DNA of 64,000 bases from Cololabis saira. Taxonomy: Eukaryota; Chordata; Actinopteri; Beloniformes; Belonidae. A model generated the notes under the pieces. The model ran no database searches. It was not told the origin of the DNA and saw only the letters and a program-made list of their open reading frames with translations. The DNA lies in contig NC_084599.1 in the NCBI RefSeq assembly GCF_033807715.1, positions 31,146,125-31,210,124 on the forward strand, in the 5' to 3' direction. How positions within the stretch are numbered: the first letter of the stretch is position 1; every line of letters starts with the position of its first letter. Shown in pieces: positions 60,669 to 64,000 of the stretch. The translations under genes and the position numbers were made by a program.

Positions 60669-61365
60669 TGTCTCCTGGCTGGCTCGCCACTTCTGTAACC
60701 ACTTTAGACTTATAAAAGTGAATTACAGTATAATAACAACTTGGAGTAGTTATAAGACTTGGACCAGGATCAGAAAACGCTAAATTCGAGAGCAGCCACG
60801 GTACTGAGCAACAATAATGAGGCAGGCACACAACAGTTGAGTAGCCACTCCTATAATTTTTTCAGTGAACAAGTAATTTAAAAGATACCAAAATTGTTAT
60901 CCAAACAGTAGAAAAATAAAAAAAAAGTAGTGTGCACACTAAAACAAAAAGAGTGTCCGTTGGGGCCCTTAAAAAAAAAAAAAAATGTTGTTCCAGGTTT
61001 TGCAAGTCACCTGATTCCAAGGATCCTTGTGTAATGTAAGTGTATCATGTGCGTGTGAATGAATGTGTACGTGGATATCTCCTCGGTGCTGATCTTTCTT
61101 CAGGGTAGTTGGCTCGCCATCTGTTTCAGCAGGAAGTTGTCCTGAATCCTCGGACTCTTTAGTCCTCTTAAAAAAACCTGACCTGTAGACAGGGTCATAC
61201 AATACATTCAACGCTATCCATTTCCAGATGCATCACTAGGAATATGAAAAGTCAAAAGATGCAGAATATTACATCTAATTCTGACACAAACCTTCATCTC
61301 TATTCAAATCCTAAATCTGTCTTTGGTTCTTTTTCTGTTTTGTTGTACAACATTTAGTCTAGAGC
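60669..61365. other. AT-rich stretch with an integrin-tail-like frame
   Basis: It probably includes the damaged 5' region of the gypsy element, but no LTR ends could be matched. On the minus strand a possible acceptor CTACAG at 61183 precedes a frame encoding SGFFKRTKESEDSGQLPAE, reminiscent of the GFFKR motif in the integrin alpha cytoplasmic exon. No other integrin exon was found, so function is not claimed. Confidence 0.3.
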
Positions 61366-61504
61366 AGGGGTATTCAACTAGATTCGGCCGGGGGCCACAT
61401 CTGCAAAAGGACTGTATGGAAAGGGCCGCACAATTTGAAAATGTGGGGGTTTTCAAAATGTATTTTGCACTCAAAGACGAAGACTTATGTAAATATAATA
61501 CATT
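61366..61504. repeat. Fragment of a hAT-type fish repeat
   Basis: It begins 'caggggtattcaactagatt' then CGGCCGGGGGCCAC, an end shared by an abundant fish repeat, and is cut off by the LTR at 61505. Confidence 0.45.
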
Positions 61505-61977
61505 TGTTATGGCTCGGCCTGCTGGGGTTTCCCCTCGGCCCGATCGCGCTGCAGAAGCAGAGTCTGCGCAGCGCACAGCCAGAGATCTGCGCGCCCAGCG
61601 ACGAGCCCGGTGGCGCAGCTGAGCCAACAGAGGAGCGCACCTGGACGCAGCTGTAGCGCATCAGGTCAATTACAGGAAGCACTTATAAGGATCAGAACTG
61701 CTGGCAGACCCTTGTGAGTTCGTGTTGTCACTCCTGTGTCTGGTCGTGGGTTCCTGGAAGGATTGGATTACTTTTTGGGTTTTTGTTGAGGACTTTTTCC
61801 CTTGGATTACTTTGTGGAGTTTTTTACTTTGTTCCTGTATTCTTACAGTGAGTTTCTTCCCCTGCCATTTAAGGAGGCAGCGCTTTTTGTTCTTGAAAAT
61901 AAACTACGCCTTTTTTTGGGCTAAACTTGAACCTGTCTGGTGTCGTGCGCTTGGGTCCAAGGACAGAATCCTTAACA
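61505..61977 (+). mobile_element. Ty3/gypsy 5' LTR
   Basis: 473 bases starting TGTTATGG and ending CTTAACA; TGTTA and TAACA are inverted ends in the standard TG...CA form. A TATA-like CTTATAAGG lies near 61681 and AAATAAAC near 61899, giving the U3-R-U5 order. A gag start follows at 61994. No matching 3' LTR lies in the window. Confidence 0.7.
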
Positions 61978-61993
61978 GTACGAACTCACCAAG

Positions 61994-62290
61994 ATGGACC
62001 CAGCCGACCCAGAGCGTGGTTCATTGCAGGCCGCTTTAGATAAGCAGCTCCAGGTAACAAATAGCCACACTCACCAGCTGGAGGCGGCTTCTGTGGCCGT
62101 GCAGAACCTCCACGCCCAGGTCCAGCCTTTGCAGGCTTCGGTGGATAGCCTGACCCAGCAGCAGACGGCAATACTACAACAGCTGAAGGCGTTAACAGCG
62201 ACTCTCACCACCCGGACACCGAACCAACCTGCACCTGCGAGGGCCGTCAACCCACCTCCAGAGGTTTTTAAATCTGAAGGCCGCCTTGAA
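61994..62290 (+). pseudogene. Start of gypsy gag, truncated
   Basis: From the ATG the frame reads MDPADPE, then a glutamine-rich coiled segment and a PPPEVFKSEGR block, like the start of many fish gypsy gag proteins. It breaks off at about 62290, where LINE sequence takes over. Confidence 0.6.
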
Positions 62291-63205
62291 GCTAGTATAT
62301 CGTCCCATGAGCATATTGCCAGTATTTTCAAAAGTTGCTGAGAAGGTTGTCTATGAGCAACTGAAATAATTTCTTAACACCAGCAACCTTGGTCTAAATC
62401 GCATGCAATTTGGTTTTAGAGCCAATCATTCCACTGAGACTGCCTCCTTACATTTAATAGAGCAAATTAAATCACGGCTCGATAAAGGAGGAGTAGTTGG
62501 TGCTGTATTTTTAGACTTGCGTAAAGCATTTGATACAGTGAACCACAGTGTCTTAATATCAAAACTCTCTACATTTAACTTTTCTCCTAGAGTTCTAGCT
62601 TGGATGTCGTCATATTTATCAAACAGGAGGCAATGTGTCAAAGTTTGCAATGCACAGTCCAGTTACATGAAATGCACTCTATGGGAGTTCCACAAGGATC
62701 AGTATTAGGTCCTTTATTGTTTAGTCTTTATATCAATGATCTTGCTGAACAATGTGATGATGTCGATCTGCAGATGTACGCAGATGATACTGTTGTACAT
62801 GTACATACAACTGACTTGGGAGCTGCTAAACTAACAACTGCACTAGAGAGAATCACTCTTCGGCTTGATCAATCATGTTTGAATTTAAATGTAAACAAAA
62901 CAAAATGCATGTTTTTTTCTAAAACTTTGGTTCAACTCCCTGATGTTGAGGTCCTCGTCAAAGGTGAACGGATTGACATAGTTACTGAATTGAAATATCT
63001 TGGCATGACTCTAGACTCAAATTTAAATTTTAAGAAACATGTCAAAAAATGGCTACAATCATAAAATATAATCTACTTAATTTTAAATACATCAGAAATT
63101 CTCTTTCTCTGGATGCAGCCAAGATATTTATGGACGCAATGATCCTGTCCCATATGTCATACTGTATCACCTGCTGGGGGCAGGCTGGTGACTCCACCTT
63201 GAAAC
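62291..63205 (+). pseudogene. Decayed LINE reverse transcriptase
   Basis: Conserved blocks are visible across frames: PMSILPVFSKVAEKVV, GFRANHSTETA, VFLDLRKAFDTVNH, MGVPQGSVLGPLLFSLYIND and YADDT. A frameshift between 62600 and 62708 moves the reading to another frame, and another near 63050 precedes the SHMSYCITCWG block. There is a stop after VVYEQLK. Both ends are truncated. It belongs to the Jockey/CR1/L2 side of LINEs and differs from the family at 30479. Confidence 0.75.
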
Positions 63206-63984
63206 CTTTGGGCCGTGTTCAGACTGCAGACAAATCTGATTCATATCTGATTCCTTTTCATATCCGATTTTCAAGGCTGACCGTCCACACTGTTTTTAGC
63301 AAGTGTCCAACTCGCATCTGGCTTTCAGACTGGGCCACATCATTGACTGATCTGACGGGTTGCCGTAGCAACGACGTCGGAGCGGAGGCGTCACCCAGTA
63401 TTGTGTGACGTCATGTAATTGCGACATAAAAAACAATAACAATATGGAGCCAGCTCACATGCTGTTCCATACCTGTAAAGCTGGGCATACACTGTGCGAT
63501 ATTTTAAATCGTATGAGACTGCCCCATCTCACTCTAATCCTCCCATCGGACCTCTGTGTTCTGGAACTCGAAGCCGGTTTTGGAGCAGGGGTGGGCTGTA
63601 CTCACCCAAACGTGCGTCCTGCCCACCCGATCAAAGGTTATGGGGATCCTTAATTTTTTATAATTAAATATTTTTATATATATAAAAAAATCCCAAAATA
63701 TCTGTACCGTTTCTGATTGGGTGGGCACTGCGCATCATTTTTGGACACAACAATGAACGCATACCGCAAAAGTTGTGTCTCGGCGGAGGGACCCGACGTC
63801 CCAGCAAAATGAGAAACAGAGAAAAGTGTTCAAAACAAAACCACCAGCAAACTAAAAAACAAACCAACAAAGCTCAGAGTTAACAAAGCGAACCAGCAAT
63901 GAACAACTGGCAGCCCCGCTCTTTAACCTCTCCTCCTGATGAGCTGACGGGCTGCAGGTTCAGGCTCACAGCGCGACTGAAGGC
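63206..63984. other. Repeat-derived flank without a gene
   Basis: 'ggccgtgttcagactgcaga' starting at 63211 and 'gctgggcatacactgtgcga' near 63480 are starts of dispersed fish repeats. No reading frame is convincing. Confidence 0.4.
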
Positions 63985-64000
63985 TGATTTATGGTTCCGC
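63985..64000 (+). mobile_element. Left end of a palindromic MITE, cut by the window edge
   Basis: TGATTTATGGTTCCGC equals the left end of the element at 18983-19094. Confidence 0.5.

Overview
This is a window of a teleost (ray-finned) fish nuclear genome. The evidence is split protein-coding genes with GT-AG introns, dense fish-type repeats (hAT and Tc1/mariner elements, several LINE families, Ty3/gypsy elements, microsatellites) and gene neighbours that in mammals sit together (NCBP2, its divergent partner NCBP2AS2, and melanotransferrin, all at human 3q29).

Four host genes are supported. (1) ncbp2, minus strand, five coding exons 22915->17458, encodes the small subunit of the nuclear cap-binding complex. 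Its third intron has a perfect U12-type donor and a good U12 branch point. (2) An fkbp2-like ER peptidyl-prolyl isomerase, minus strand, 27279->26872, lies in one uninterrupted exon. (3) ncbp2as2, plus strand, CDS 36843-37148, is a small conserved protein; a likely non-coding first exon ends near 29956. (4) A melanotransferrin (meltf), minus strand, sixteen coding exons 51466->41684, is a 726-residue two-lobed transferrin ending in a GPI-anchor signal. In this protein the N-lobe has lost two iron ligands while the C-lobe keeps all of them, the reverse of the human protein.

Layout. 1-5940: nested Tc1/mariner-like elements, old repeats, and copy 1 of an unclassified 1.7-2.4 kb repeat with hairpin ends. 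5941-17100: gene-poor, with a Harbinger transposase relic, LINE tails and a CTCF-like motif. 17100-23100: ncbp2, with a 1156-bp hAT-type element in its fourth intron. 23100-29800: repeats around the fkbp2-like gene. 29830-37690: ncbp2as2, whose first intron was apparently about 75 nt until a 6705-bp hAT-type element with many nested insertions entered it. 37700-41600: repeats. 41684-51530: meltf. 51530-64000: a 1.6-kb non-LTR retroelement with clear target duplication, copy 3 of the unclassified repeat, a broken gypsy element (gag and pol on the minus strand), a second gypsy LTR with the start of gag, and a decayed LINE.

The NCBP2/NCBP2AS2 head-to-head pair is still divergent but has been pushed apart by repeats and by the fkbp2-like gene. 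No rRNA, tRNA or CRISPR was found. The mobile elements together cover much of the window. Most long reading frames in them and in microsatellites are not genes.
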